In this document: positions 10,081 through 18,144 of the stretch, piece by piece
Layout: every line of letters begins with the position of its first letter
Position numbering within the stretch: the stretch's first letter is position 1
Assembly (NCBI GenBank): GCA_035995205.1
Contig: DASYKS010000100.1
Location: 62,001-126,000 of the forward strand
Source of the DNA: DASYKS01 sp035995205
GTDB lineage: Bacteria > Acidobacteriota > Thermoanaerobaculia > Multivoradales > UBA5704
Reading direction: 5' to 3'
Length of the DNA stretch: 64,000 nucleotides
The notes under the pieces: model-generated
What the model was told of the DNA's origin: nothing
Database searches by the model: none
The model's input: the letters and a program-made list of their open reading frames with translations, nothing else
Translations under genes and position numbers: made by a program

Positions 10081-11052
10081 TCATGCTTTGCCGCCGGGGC
10101 AGTGGACCTGTCCGATGGTCGGAGGGACTACGCCGGGGGAACACGATTGCAGAGCGAGCTGCGGCGCATAGGTGAGTTGCCGAGCGGCCTGGGATTGGAA
10201 GAGATCGAAGAAGTGCGTGAAGTGGCGGTCGCGCGACCGACTTTCCCCGGGTATCAACTCTTGGGGCGGTCGGAACCCCAAGACATCCTCAATGGGCATG
10301 CACTTGATAAAGACCGTTATCTCGTCCTCGTCGCCGCGTGGACGAAGCTTGAGGTCGGGCACGCCAAATCCGTCACGGAGGGGGTTGAAAGTGAACGTGA
10401 TCGAAGGGGTCGTGACAAGCAGTTGGAGCTGGACGACATCGGCGATCGCCTGCCGGTGATCGGCTTTTATCCCGTCCGAGGAAACGAACTCCCAAACGGC
10501 TGCAGGCCGACTCGCGGGGCTTGAGAAGCTGAAAGTTCCGAGCGTGCCTTCGTTGAGATGTACGCGAGCGGCGACCGAAGGATGAATGTTTCTCGAAGAA
10601 AGGCAACGCGGATCGAGTTGGCCCAATCCACCGTCGATTCGACCCAGCGGCACGACCCAGCCGAAGGATTCGAGGTTGTCTGCCGTGGGGCAGGTTTCCG
10701 TCTCATAGTCGAGGACTGCGAGCGTGCGAGCTTTTGGGTTGACGACGGAGAACTCGAGGTCACGGAGCCGGAATGCGGCTAAGCGATTCCCATCGCTGTA
10801 TTGGAAATCTGGAACACGCGGGCTCTTGGGGTGGAGATCTAGCTCGTTGACGACGAGAAGCGGCTCATGCACCTCATGGACGTGAGGAGCAGAAAGGGAT
10901 GCCGAAGCGGCGTGGTCGTGATGTCCGTTAGGGAGGGCCGCAGGCGCCGGCTGCGGCGGGTCGACGAGCAGCACGCGCATCGCCTTTCCGTCGTCGTCGG
11001 GTACGTAGAAACAGAGTCCGTGCATGTTGAGCTTGAGCGTGAACGACGACAT
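10081..11052 (-). CDS. Unrecognised protein between CHAT and subtilase genes
   Basis: A 323-residue protein of unknown function. I place the start at ATG 11052 (MSSFTLKLNMHG), preceded by GGAGGGA at good spacing; the frame extends further upstream without a better site. No signal peptide or membrane segment is visible. There is a His-rich stretch (HHDH, then HVHEVHE) at about 45-65, and the rest looks beta-rich with mixed acidic/basic loops (HPKSPRVPDFQYSDG). It lies 92 bp after the CHAT gene and 22 bp before the subtilase on the same strand, so it is probably part of their operon. It could be the sensor, substrate or target of the two proteases; this is inference. Confidence 0.75.
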   Translation of the reverse strand: MSSFTLKLNMHGLCFYVPDDDGKAMRVLLVDPPQPAPAALPNGHHDHAASASLSAPHVHEVHEPLLVVNELDLHPKSPRVPDFQYSDGNRLAAFRLRDLEFSVVNPKARTLAVLDYETETCPTADNLESFGWVVPLGRIDGGLGQLDPRCLSSRNIHPSVAARVHLNEGTLGTFSFSSPASRPAAVWEFVSSDGIKADHRQAIADVVQLQLLVTTPSITFTFNPLRDGFGVPDLKLRPRGDEDEITVFIKCMPIEDVLGFRPPQELIPGESRSRDRHFTHFFDLFQSQAARQLTYAPQLALQSCSPGVVPPTIGQVHCPGGKA

Positions 11053-11144
11053 GGCATCCCTCCCGGGCCGGAAGCGGAACGGTGGTGGCCCCGTACAGAG
11101 GTTGGACGGACGTCCGGAAGAATTTCCGTAGCTTGTGCGCGACG

Positions 11145-14100
11145 TCAGCTTCCGCCGATCACCTCGAAGGAAGACCATGCGGCTGGAGAGCTCAAGCGGG
11201 AGTCCCGGGCGTGCAGGAGGTCGAGCTGTGCGGCTCGTAGCGCGTCGAGCGGCTCGATGCCTTGAGCCAAGTGACGATGGAGTGCCACGACCAGCGCCGC
11301 GCCGACGCGATCCTCGACATCTCGCGGAGCCGCGATCATCTGCGGCACCCCCGCGGCGAGGAATGGGCGAGCCAGGCTGAGCGCCCCTTCGCCGCCCGCG
11401 GTAGGGCCGGCCGCCGAGCTACACGAGGAAAGGATGACCAGGCGGAGACGCGAAAGCGGCAGGTCGTCGATCTCGCGGGCGTACAGCGATCCGCTGTGCC
11501 CTCGGTCCGGTGCCAGAGCCAATCGCGAGAGGAGCGGATACCGCAGGTTGAGGAACGAGTGCCCCGCGAACTGGAATCCGTCGGCATGAGAGAGGGCCGT
11601 TCGAATGGCTTCGCGGGTGGCGTCTCGACCGACCAAGACCGTGGCTTTGGGATAGAGAAGCGAAATGTTCTCGATCTCGCGGCGGGCTTCGGGGAGCGGC
11701 CGTGCTTTGGGGAAAATCTGAGGATCCAGGTGTGGTTCGCCGACCAGCAGGTAATCGCGCGGTGGCGCCGCTCCAAGCTCGCGAAGCCGGTTCAGGCAGC
11801 GGAGGAAGACATTGGCGCTCGGCGCCACGCCGGTGGCCCAGTCCTCGACGAGATATCGACCGGTGCGCGCATCGCGGAGCGCGGCGAACGATACCCGCTG
11901 GAGTGTGGAATCAGGCAGGAAGACGATTCGCTTACGGTCGCCCAGCGCTCGTTCGATTGGGGCGATCAGCGTACCGTGAAGCGTTTCGGCGGCACGGTCG
12001 AGCGCCGCGCAGTCGCCTCTCGCCAGGGCGCGCTCGAAGGCGTCAAGTGTGCTGCTGAGCGTGGTCCGGCCGACCGGGATCGAGAAGGATCGGATGCCGT
12101 CACGCTCCATGACCCAGATAAGGAGCCGATCTTGGAGGCTGGCAAATTCGACCAAGGCGAGGTCGTCCGGCAGTGCCGCGGCGATCTGTTCGGCTGGCAG
12201 AAGGATGGTCTCGCTTCTTCCGGCGGTGCTCAGGCGATCGAACAACCCGCGCGCTCGGGCCCGCTCTGCAGTTTCGAGAGCCTCGCGGTGCCGGCCGAGC
12301 CGATCGAGCGCCGAGATCGCCTCGTCGAACAACTCCGGCGCCTGGGCCAGATAGGAGACGCGTAGGGGGTCCTCCGCCAGCTGAGAACGAACCTCCTCGG
12401 CCACCGCGATGCCGGCTCGGAAGTCGTGCAAAGCGCGCGGCAATTCGCCCGCGTTGCGATACGCGCGTCCGCGAGCCAGGTAGAGAGGGACCAGCGGGTA
12501 GCGGTTGTCGCGTCCGAGATTGAGGTTGAGCGCCTGAGTCAGATGCGCGACCGCCCGCTGCGGCTCGTCCGGCGCGATGCGGCTGCCAACGACCGCGAGG
12601 TCCGCTTGAACCCGTTCGCGGAGCCTTGTGTCTTCGATGCGATCCGCCCAGCGCGAGGCGGTCGCGAGATCCGCCTCGGCTTCTCGACGTCGGCCGAGCG
12701 CGAGCCGGCTCTCGGCGAGAACCTGGTAGCTCGCCGCACGGGAAGTAGCATCGCCTTGTCGTTCGACGGCGCGGAGCTCCTCCTCACGAAGCGCGAGAGC
12801 CGCCCGATGCAGCTTTTCCTCCGTGAGGGCTTGGGCGGCCTCTTCCAGAACGCACGCCCGCGGCCGGGGAGTCAGCCAGGGCTGCGCGCCGAGCGCTTCG
12901 ACATGAAGGAACCAGGCTTCGTCGTCGGCGCCGAGGTAGCGGAGAGACTCGGCGAGAATCGTCCGCGATTGCGCGGCGTTTTCCCGCTCGCCCAGTCTCT
13001 CGAAAGCAGCGAGCGCCGGTCGCTCGACGGCGAGAGCAGCGTCCGGATCTCCGCCGCCAAGAAGTGCGATGCCCGCGCTCCAGCTCAATCTTCCGGCGAG
13101 CGCGGGATACCGTGAGGCGTCCAAGTGATGGAGGAGATCGAACGCCTCTCGACGAGCGGATTGGAACTCTTGTCTCTCACCGGTACAGGCGATAAGACCT
13201 GCGATCGCCCAACCGGCGAAGGGGCTGCCGCTGTGCTCTAGGTCGCGACGAGAAGAGGCCAACAAGGGGCAGGCATGGTCGAGCTCATGACGAGTCAAGA
13301 TAGGGATGGCAGTGCCGTACGCGAGATGGCCGCGCGCGAGCGCCGTTACCCGTTTAGAATCAGGGCCTGATTCGGCCGCATCGATCGTTGCGACTGCGTC
13401 CTGAGCCATGCGGTCGCCGGAAACCTCGGCGAGCTGCGCGGCGAGGAAGCGGGCGATGGTAAGTTTCTCGACGGCTTCGCTCTGGTTTCCGGCTAGGAAA
13501 CCCTTGCCCCATTCGGGAATCAGCTCGTCCTCGATCAGCCTTCGGATGGGCTGCGAAAACTCGCGGACGAGCCCGCGGGTTCGCTCCTCGTCTCGCGCTT
13601 TTGCCGCAGCCAGAAGATCCTCCCGATCGTGGCGCCAAGCCTGGAGGCCGACGGGGCGACCGAGGCGTTGAAGCCGGATTTCGGCCTCGTCAGCCCAACC
13701 GGACGACGGATCCATCTGGAGAAGCTCGTTCCAGGATTCCCGCGCCTCACGCCTGAGGCCTAGGCGCTCGAAAGCCAGCGCCGCGTTGAAGCGCGCCTCG
13801 GCAAGTTTGGAATCGATCTCGAGCGCGTGGAGGGACGCCTCGAGCGCACGTGCGAAGTCGAGCGGCGTCGCAGGGGGTTCCACGGCGCGGGCCAGGTACG
13901 CGGCGGCGAGGTCGCTCCATAGACCCGCATCGCCCGGGCGTTCATCGACCAAGTGCTCCAGGCGCTCGACAGCCGACGCGGCGCGTCGCCGGAAGAGGTC
14001 GAGGAGCGGTCGCACTTCGGGCATGGCGTCGAGTGCGCTGAGCGCGGTTCGCCCGGCGGAAGTTAGGTTCGTGACGCGTCCGGCCTCGAAGGGCCGATAA

Positions 14101-14234
14101 AGAAATCCGCCGACCAGGCGACCTTCGACGGGACGGACCGGCCCCAATGCGACCGCCAACTCTCGCCGCATCGCGTCGGGGCGAGACGAACAGCCAGCGA
14201 GCGCCGCGACAACGAGGAGCATGGTGTAGCGCAC
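11145..14234 (-). CDS. TPR-CHAT caspase-like protease, predicted lipoprotein
   Basis: A 1029-residue protein starting at GTG 14234 with GAGGAGG five bases upstream. The N-terminus (MRYTMLLVVAALAGC) is a short lipoprotein signal with lipobox LAGC, so Cys15 would be lipidated and the protein would face the periplasm. Residues about 40-700 are alpha-helical TPR-like repeats (for example LYLARGRAYRNAGELPRAL). The C-terminal third is a CHAT domain (caspase-HetF-associated, clan CD): the catalytic pair is His892 in FAGHS and Cys938 in ILSSCSS. CHAT proteases are activated through TPR arms in known systems such as Craspase. Here it leads a leftward set with an unknown protein and a subtilase. Confidence 0.92.
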   Translation of the reverse strand: MRYTMLLVVAALAGCSSRPDAMRRELAVALGPVRPVEGRLVGGFLYRPFEAGRVTNLTSAGRTALSALDAMPEVRPLLDLFRRRAASAVERLEHLVDERPGDAGLWSDLAAAYLARAVEPPATPLDFARALEASLHALEIDSKLAEARFNAALAFERLGLRREARESWNELLQMDPSSGWADEAEIRLQRLGRPVGLQAWRHDREDLLAAAKARDEERTRGLVREFSQPIRRLIEDELIPEWGKGFLAGNQSEAVEKLTIARFLAAQLAEVSGDRMAQDAVATIDAAESGPDSKRVTALARGHLAYGTAIPILTRHELDHACPLLASSRRDLEHSGSPFAGWAIAGLIACTGERQEFQSARREAFDLLHHLDASRYPALAGRLSWSAGIALLGGGDPDAALAVERPALAAFERLGERENAAQSRTILAESLRYLGADDEAWFLHVEALGAQPWLTPRPRACVLEEAAQALTEEKLHRAALALREEELRAVERQGDATSRAASYQVLAESRLALGRRREAEADLATASRWADRIEDTRLRERVQADLAVVGSRIAPDEPQRAVAHLTQALNLNLGRDNRYPLVPLYLARGRAYRNAGELPRALHDFRAGIAVAEEVRSQLAEDPLRVSYLAQAPELFDEAISALDRLGRHREALETAERARARGLFDRLSTAGRSETILLPAEQIAAALPDDLALVEFASLQDRLLIWVMERDGIRSFSIPVGRTTLSSTLDAFERALARGDCAALDRAAETLHGTLIAPIERALGDRKRIVFLPDSTLQRVSFAALRDARTGRYLVEDWATGVAPSANVFLRCLNRLRELGAAPPRDYLLVGEPHLDPQIFPKARPLPEARREIENISLLYPKATVLVGRDATREAIRTALSHADGFQFAGHSFLNLRYPLLSRLALAPDRGHSGSLYAREIDDLPLSRLRLVILSSCSSAAGPTAGGEGALSLARPFLAAGVPQMIAAPRDVEDRVGAALVVALHRHLAQGIEPLDALRAAQLDLLHARDSRLSSPAAWSSFEVIGGS

Positions 14235-14378
14235 GGGTGCCTCCTCGGAGTGCCAGCCGGTTCTTGGACTGCTTGTTTCTCGACGGCCGCAGGCCGAGAA
14301 TTCGGGAAACCCGGCCGATTCCAGGAGTCGCTACCCAGCTTGCGAAGCCCATCGGCGTTGAAGCTGAGATTCGAGCCC

Positions 14379-14852
14379 TCAGGCCGTCGCGAGGACGCGC
14401 TCCGGGCGGGAATTGCGCCGGGTCAAAATCTCCCGACACTCCTCCGCCAGCACTCCCGCCACAATCTCGGGCGGCGGCGCCCAGCCGGCAAGGTCTCGAT
14501 CGGCCAGGATGTCGTAGCGCGAGGTGATGCCGCCCGCCTGCCCCGCGGGGAGGCCGTAGACCACGGTGGAGATCTTGGCGCGGCGGATCGCGTAGGCGCA
14601 GAGGACGCACGGCTCGACGGTGGTGTAGAGGGTCGATCGCGAGAGGTCGAGGGTCTGTTCACTTCGGCAGGCGGCGCGGATCGCCTGCACTTCGGCGTGG
14701 GCGCTGGGGTCGAGCAGGGTGCGCGTCCCTTCGAGCCCTTCGCCGAGGATTCGATCCCCGCGCACGATCAGCGAACCGACCGGCGTCTCGCCGATTTGCA
14801 GCGAATCTTCGGCGAGCGCAAGGCAGCGCCGCATGTAGGTTTCATGCACCAC
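14379..14852 (-). CDS. Zinc-dependent nucleoside/cytidine deaminase-like protein
   Basis: A 157-residue CMP/dCMP-deaminase fold protein. The zinc site is the classic pair: HAE in DPSAHAEVQAI and PCxxC in VEPCVLCAYAI; the Glu of HAE is the proton shuttle. I chose GTG 14852 because AAGGAG lies seven bases upstream; an in-frame start at 14909 is possible but lacks a ribosome site. Close families include guanine deaminase and tRNA-adenosine deaminase TadA; the PCVLC sequence instead of PCxMC and the solitary context make a small-molecule nucleoside or base substrate more likely than tRNA, but this is not certain. Cytoplasmic. Confidence 0.85.
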   Translation of the reverse strand: MVHETYMRRCLALAEDSLQIGETPVGSLIVRGDRILGEGLEGTRTLLDPSAHAEVQAIRAACRSEQTLDLSRSTLYTTVEPCVLCAYAIRRAKISTVVYGLPAGQAGGITSRYDILADRDLAGWAPPPEIVAGVLAEECREILTRRNSRPERVLATA

Positions 14853-14954
14853 AGGATGGCTCCTTCCGGCGCGGTGGACAAGGATACGTGTCGAATCGGG
14901 AAAGCTCAACCGGCGCCGTGGCGGGAGAGTGCTCTTCGGCTACGATTCGCCTCA

Positions 14955-17036
14955 ATGCATTCCGTACCCTTCCTTCTGGCCGCGGGCGCCGCGCCGCCTT
15001 TCTTTGCCGAGATCGCGGCGCTCTTGGTCGCCAGCGCGGTGGTCGCCTATGTCTGCTCGCGGCTGGGCGTCACGCCGATCGTCAGCTTCCTGGTCACGGG
15101 TGCCCTGATCGGACCGCAGGCGCTCGGTCTGGTCAGGGATCCCGCGATCATTGAGGGAGCCGCCGAGGTCGGCGTCGTCCTGTTGCTCTTCACGATCGGC
15201 ATCGAGCTGAGTTTGGAAGAGCTGGCCCGGATTCAGCGGCTGATCTTCCTGGGCGGTGCGCTCCAGGTCGGCTTGAGTCTGCTGGTGGTCGCCGGGTTGC
15301 TCGCGCTCTTTGGGGTCGACGGGCGCACGGCGATCTTCACGGGCTGCCTCCTGGCGCTTTCCTCGACCGCGATCGTGATGAAGCTCCTGGCGAGCCGCGG
15401 CGAAACCGCCACGGTCGGCGGACGGGCGATCCTCGGCATCCTGATCTTCCAGGATCTCGCGGTGGTGGCGATGGTGCTCGTGGTCCCCATGCTCGGAGGC
15501 TCGGGCGGTTCGAGCGTGGGGGTTCTCTGGGCGCTCGCCAAAGCGGTCGCGATCCTCGCGGTCGTCCTGCTCGTCGCCCGGCGCGTGATGCCCAAGGTGC
15601 TGGAGGCGGTCGCCCGCACCTGCTCGCAGGAGATCTTCGTCCTCACGGTGATGGCGATCTGCTTCGGCACGGCGTACCTGACCAGCCTGGCCGGCGTGAG
15701 CCTTTCGCTCGGCGCGTTTCTGGCCGGCCTGCTGGTCAGCGAGAGCCGCTTCAAGGAGATGGCGTTCGGCGAGATCCAGCCGCTCCAGATCCTGTTCAGC
15801 GCGACGTTTTTCGTCTCCGTCGGGCTGCTCCTCGATCTCAAGTTTTTGGTCGCGAACCTGCCCCTGGTGCTTGGATTGGCTCTCGTCGTGGTTTTGATCA
15901 AAGCGCTCTCCGCGGCGCTGTCCGTACGGCTCCTCGGCATCGGGCTCGGCACGGCTCTGTTTTCGGGACTGATGATCGCCCAGGTGGGGGAGTTCTCGTT
16001 CGTGCTGGAGCGCACCGGGCGCGAGATGGGGCTCGTCCCCGCGGGGATGGCCTCGGGCGGCCAGACCTTCATCGCGCTCACGGTGATCCTGATGATGAGC
16101 ACGCCGCTCCTCGCGCGGCTCGGCGGCGCGCTCGAAAGCCGCCTCTCCCGTCGTGCCGCAAGCGGCAGGCTGGCGGACGCGCCGCCGGCAGAAGTGGAAG
16201 CCGCCGCTCTGTATGCCGATCTTACGGGCCACGTGATCATCGCGGGCTATGGCAAGGTCGGCCGGCTGTTGGCGCGGGCGCTCGAAGCGCAGGGCTTGCC
16301 GTATCTGATCCTGACCCTCAGCCCCGAGGGTGCCCTTGAGGCCGAGGGGCAAGGTCTTCGCGTCCTGCGCGGCAACTATGCCCGGCGGCACGAGCTGTCG
16401 CTCGCCGGGCTCGATCGAGCACGGCTGCTGGTGGTGGCCGACGACGACCTCGAAATGACCCACCGGGTGGTGCGCGCGGCGCGGGCGATGAATCCGGAGC
16501 TGCCGCTGATCGTCCGCACCCGTTTCGACCACGAGATCGAAGCGCTGGAAGGGGCTGGAGCGCGCCATGTGGTGACCGAAGAGCAGGAGAGCGCGATCCG
16601 GCTGGTCGAGAAGGTGTTGCGTGATTTGGACGTGGCGGAGGAAACCCTGCTGGGAGTTCAGGATTCCCTTCGCGCCCACCATCGTGAGATCTCCGTGCCG
16701 CGACCGGAACGGGCGAAGCGAGGGGCGGCGGCCTCATCAATCCGGATGGAACCGGTGCGCTTGAACGAGCGGGAGCAGGCGAGCCCACGCTGTTCGCACG
16801 TCGACCAAACCCGAGAGGTGCTCCCCAGCGCGCCCGGTTGCGAGGAGTGTCTGGAGCTGGGCGACTCGTGGACCCACCTGCGCCTCTGTATGACCTGCGG
16901 CCACGTCGGCTGCTGCGACTCGTCGAAGAACCGCCACGCCACGAAACATTTTCAATCGACCGGACATCCGATCATCAAGTCGATCGAGCCGGGAGACGAT
17001 TGGGCCTGGTGTTACGAGGACGCGCTGATGCTCTGA
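14955..17036 (+). CDS. Kef-type cation:proton antiporter fused to TrkA-N and UBP zinc finger
   Basis: A 693-residue protein with three parts. Residues about 1-390 form a CPA2-family antiporter of some 12 membrane segments (GVSLSLGAFLAGLLVSES is the conserved half-helix region). About 425-540 is a TrkA-N Rossmann domain (IIAGYGKVGRLLARAL) that in KefB/C binds NAD or glutathione and gates transport. The C-terminus, about 615-693, is a UBP-type zinc finger with CEEC, CMTCGHVGC and H..H ligands (GCCDSSKNRHATKHF); in eukaryotes this module binds ubiquitin tails. The start is the ATG at 14955 just before the first hydrophobic helix. Likely function: K+ or Na+/H+ exchange in the inner membrane. Confidence 0.92.
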   Translation: MHSVPFLLAAGAAPPFFAEIAALLVASAVVAYVCSRLGVTPIVSFLVTGALIGPQALGLVRDPAIIEGAAEVGVVLLLFTIGIELSLEELARIQRLIFLGGALQVGLSLLVVAGLLALFGVDGRTAIFTGCLLALSSTAIVMKLLASRGETATVGGRAILGILIFQDLAVVAMVLVVPMLGGSGGSSVGVLWALAKAVAILAVVLLVARRVMPKVLEAVARTCSQEIFVLTVMAICFGTAYLTSLAGVSLSLGAFLAGLLVSESRFKEMAFGEIQPLQILFSATFFVSVGLLLDLKFLVANLPLVLGLALVVVLIKALSAALSVRLLGIGLGTALFSGLMIAQVGEFSFVLERTGREMGLVPAGMASGGQTFIALTVILMMSTPLLARLGGALESRLSRRAASGRLADAPPAEVEAAALYADLTGHVIIAGYGKVGRLLARALEAQGLPYLILTLSPEGALEAEGQGLRVLRGNYARRHELSLAGLDRARLLVVADDDLEMTHRVVRAARAMNPELPLIVRTRFDHEIEALEGAGARHVVTEEQESAIRLVEKVLRDLDVAEETLLGVQDSLRAHHREISVPRPERAKRGAAASSIRMEPVRLNEREQASPRCSHVDQTREVLPSAPGCEECLELGDSWTHLRLCMTCGHVGCCDSSKNRHATKHFQSTGHPIIKSIEPGDDWAWCYEDALML

Positions 17037-17053
17037 GTCGGAGTGCGGGCACC

Positions 17054-17554
17054 TCAATCGATGTTCAGCGTCGTCTCATGGTTCGTCACGCTCCAGCGCC
17101 CGCCTTTCTTCGTCAGCGTCCAGCTCTCCACCGAGCCGCCGCGGCTTTCGGCCAGGAGGCCCATGTCGAACCGGGTATGGACTTCGAGCGTCAGCCGGTT
17201 GGCGCTCACCGGGACGATCGTGAACAGGATGGTGTAGGGCGGCCACTTCGCGCGGTCCGAGCCGAAAGCGCGATCGAGATCCTGCGCCGAGCCTGCGCGC
17301 AGGGAGGATCCCTTCTCCGCGATCCAGACGCTCGCGGGCTCTTCCCGATCGAAATCCTCGAAACGGGCGAGGATCGTCCCTTCGGTGGACCGGCCGAAAT
17401 CTTTGAAGCTGGTGGCGGCCACCAGCTCGGCGATCTCCTTCTCGTCGAAAGTTGCGGGACGGGCGGCCGGCGCCGCCACGGCGAGAGAGCCGGCGAGGAA
17501 GAGCAGGAAGATCGCGGCGATCAAGGCAGGCGAGGTCGAGCGATTGGCTTTCAT
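17054..17554 (-). CDS. Small exported protein of unknown function
   Basis: A 166-residue protein starting at ATG 17554 with AGAGGAGT upstream. Residues 1-28 are a Sec signal peptide (IFLLFLAGSLAVAAPA). The mature part is about 135 residues, with a segment (LTLEVHTRFDMGLLAE, then SWTLTKKGGRWSV) that looks like the beta sheet of a SnoaL/NTF2-like cone, but I cannot assign it. It is convergent with the Kef antiporter, separated by only 17 bp, and divergent from the next membrane protein. Confidence 0.8.
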   Translation of the reverse strand: MKANRSTSPALIAAIFLLFLAGSLAVAAPAARPATFDEKEIAELVAATSFKDFGRSTEGTILARFEDFDREEPASVWIAEKGSSLRAGSAQDLDRAFGSDRAKWPPYTILFTIVPVSANRLTLEVHTRFDMGLLAESRGGSVESWTLTKKGGRWSVTNHETTLNID

Positions 17555-17653
17555 GGTGGACTCCTCTATCCCTTCGACACGGAGCAAACTCCGGACGCAA
17601 CCATTGCCTAAGAGGCGCGGGCAACGAAGCCCCGCGCTACACTCCCTCCCGCC

Positions 17654-18076
17654 ATGCTGCCGCGCCGCCGCTTCCATCGCATCGTCTTCCTCGCGGCGGG
17701 GCTCTACAACATCGCCTGGGGGATCTTCTCCGCCCTCGATCCGCAGTGGCTGTTCCGGTGGAGCGGGATGGCTCCCCTCAACCATCCTTCCATCTTCGCC
17801 TGCCTCGCGATGGTGATCGGCCTTTACGGCGTGCTCTATCTCGAAGTCGCCCGGGTGCCCGAGCGGGGGTGGCTTCTCGCGGCGGTTGGTCTGGCGGGCA
17901 AGATTCTCGGTCCGCTCGGGCTCGCGGCGTTGATCTGGCGCGGCGACTGGCCGCCCGCCTCGATCGTTCTTTGCGTCACCAACGACTTCATCTGGTGGCT
18001 GCCGTTCGGGCTCTATCTGCACGACGCGTGGCCGTACTTTCGGCGGGACTTCCGGGCGCCGGATGCGCCGCGCTAA
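17654..18076 (+). CDS. Small four-TM membrane protein
   Basis: A 140-residue protein with about four transmembrane helices (around residues 8-28, 45-65, 70-92 and 102-122) and positively charged ends (MLPRRRFHR; YFRRDFRAP). Aromatic residues cluster at helix ends (FIWWLPFGLYLHDAWPYF). No enzyme motif is visible. Similar small proteins occur as stand-alone genes in many bacteria with no assigned role. It reads toward the TonB receptor gene, with a hairpin between the two stop codons. Confidence 0.75.
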   Translation: MLPRRRFHRIVFLAAGLYNIAWGIFSALDPQWLFRWSGMAPLNHPSIFACLAMVIGLYGVLYLEVARVPERGWLLAAVGLAGKILGPLGLAALIWRGDWPPASIVLCVTNDFIWWLPFGLYLHDAWPYFRRDFRAPDAPR

Positions 18077-18083
18077 AGACGTC

Positions 18084-18113
18084 GGGGCCGCCCCCCATCT
18101 CCGGGACGGCCCC
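18084..18113. terminator. Hairpin between convergent genes
   Basis: The arms GGGGCCG (18084-18090) and CGGCCCC (18107-18113) form a 7-bp GC stem with a 16-base loop between the stops of the four-TM gene and the TonB receptor. There is no T-run, so if it terminates transcription it would need Rho or act as a 3' stabiliser. Confidence 0.4.
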
Positions 18114-18144
18114 GCACTGCTACATCTCCGAGATCGCGGACCGA

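Noticed and set aside
14250..14954. N-terminal extension of the Kef antiporter
   Set aside because: It overlaps the deaminase gene, has no domain or membrane content, and the first membrane helix begins right after ATG 14955.
14952..16682. Minus-strand open frame opposite the Kef antiporter
   Set aside because: Arg/Asp/His/Gln-rich low-complexity composition typical of antisense of a hydrophobic gene.
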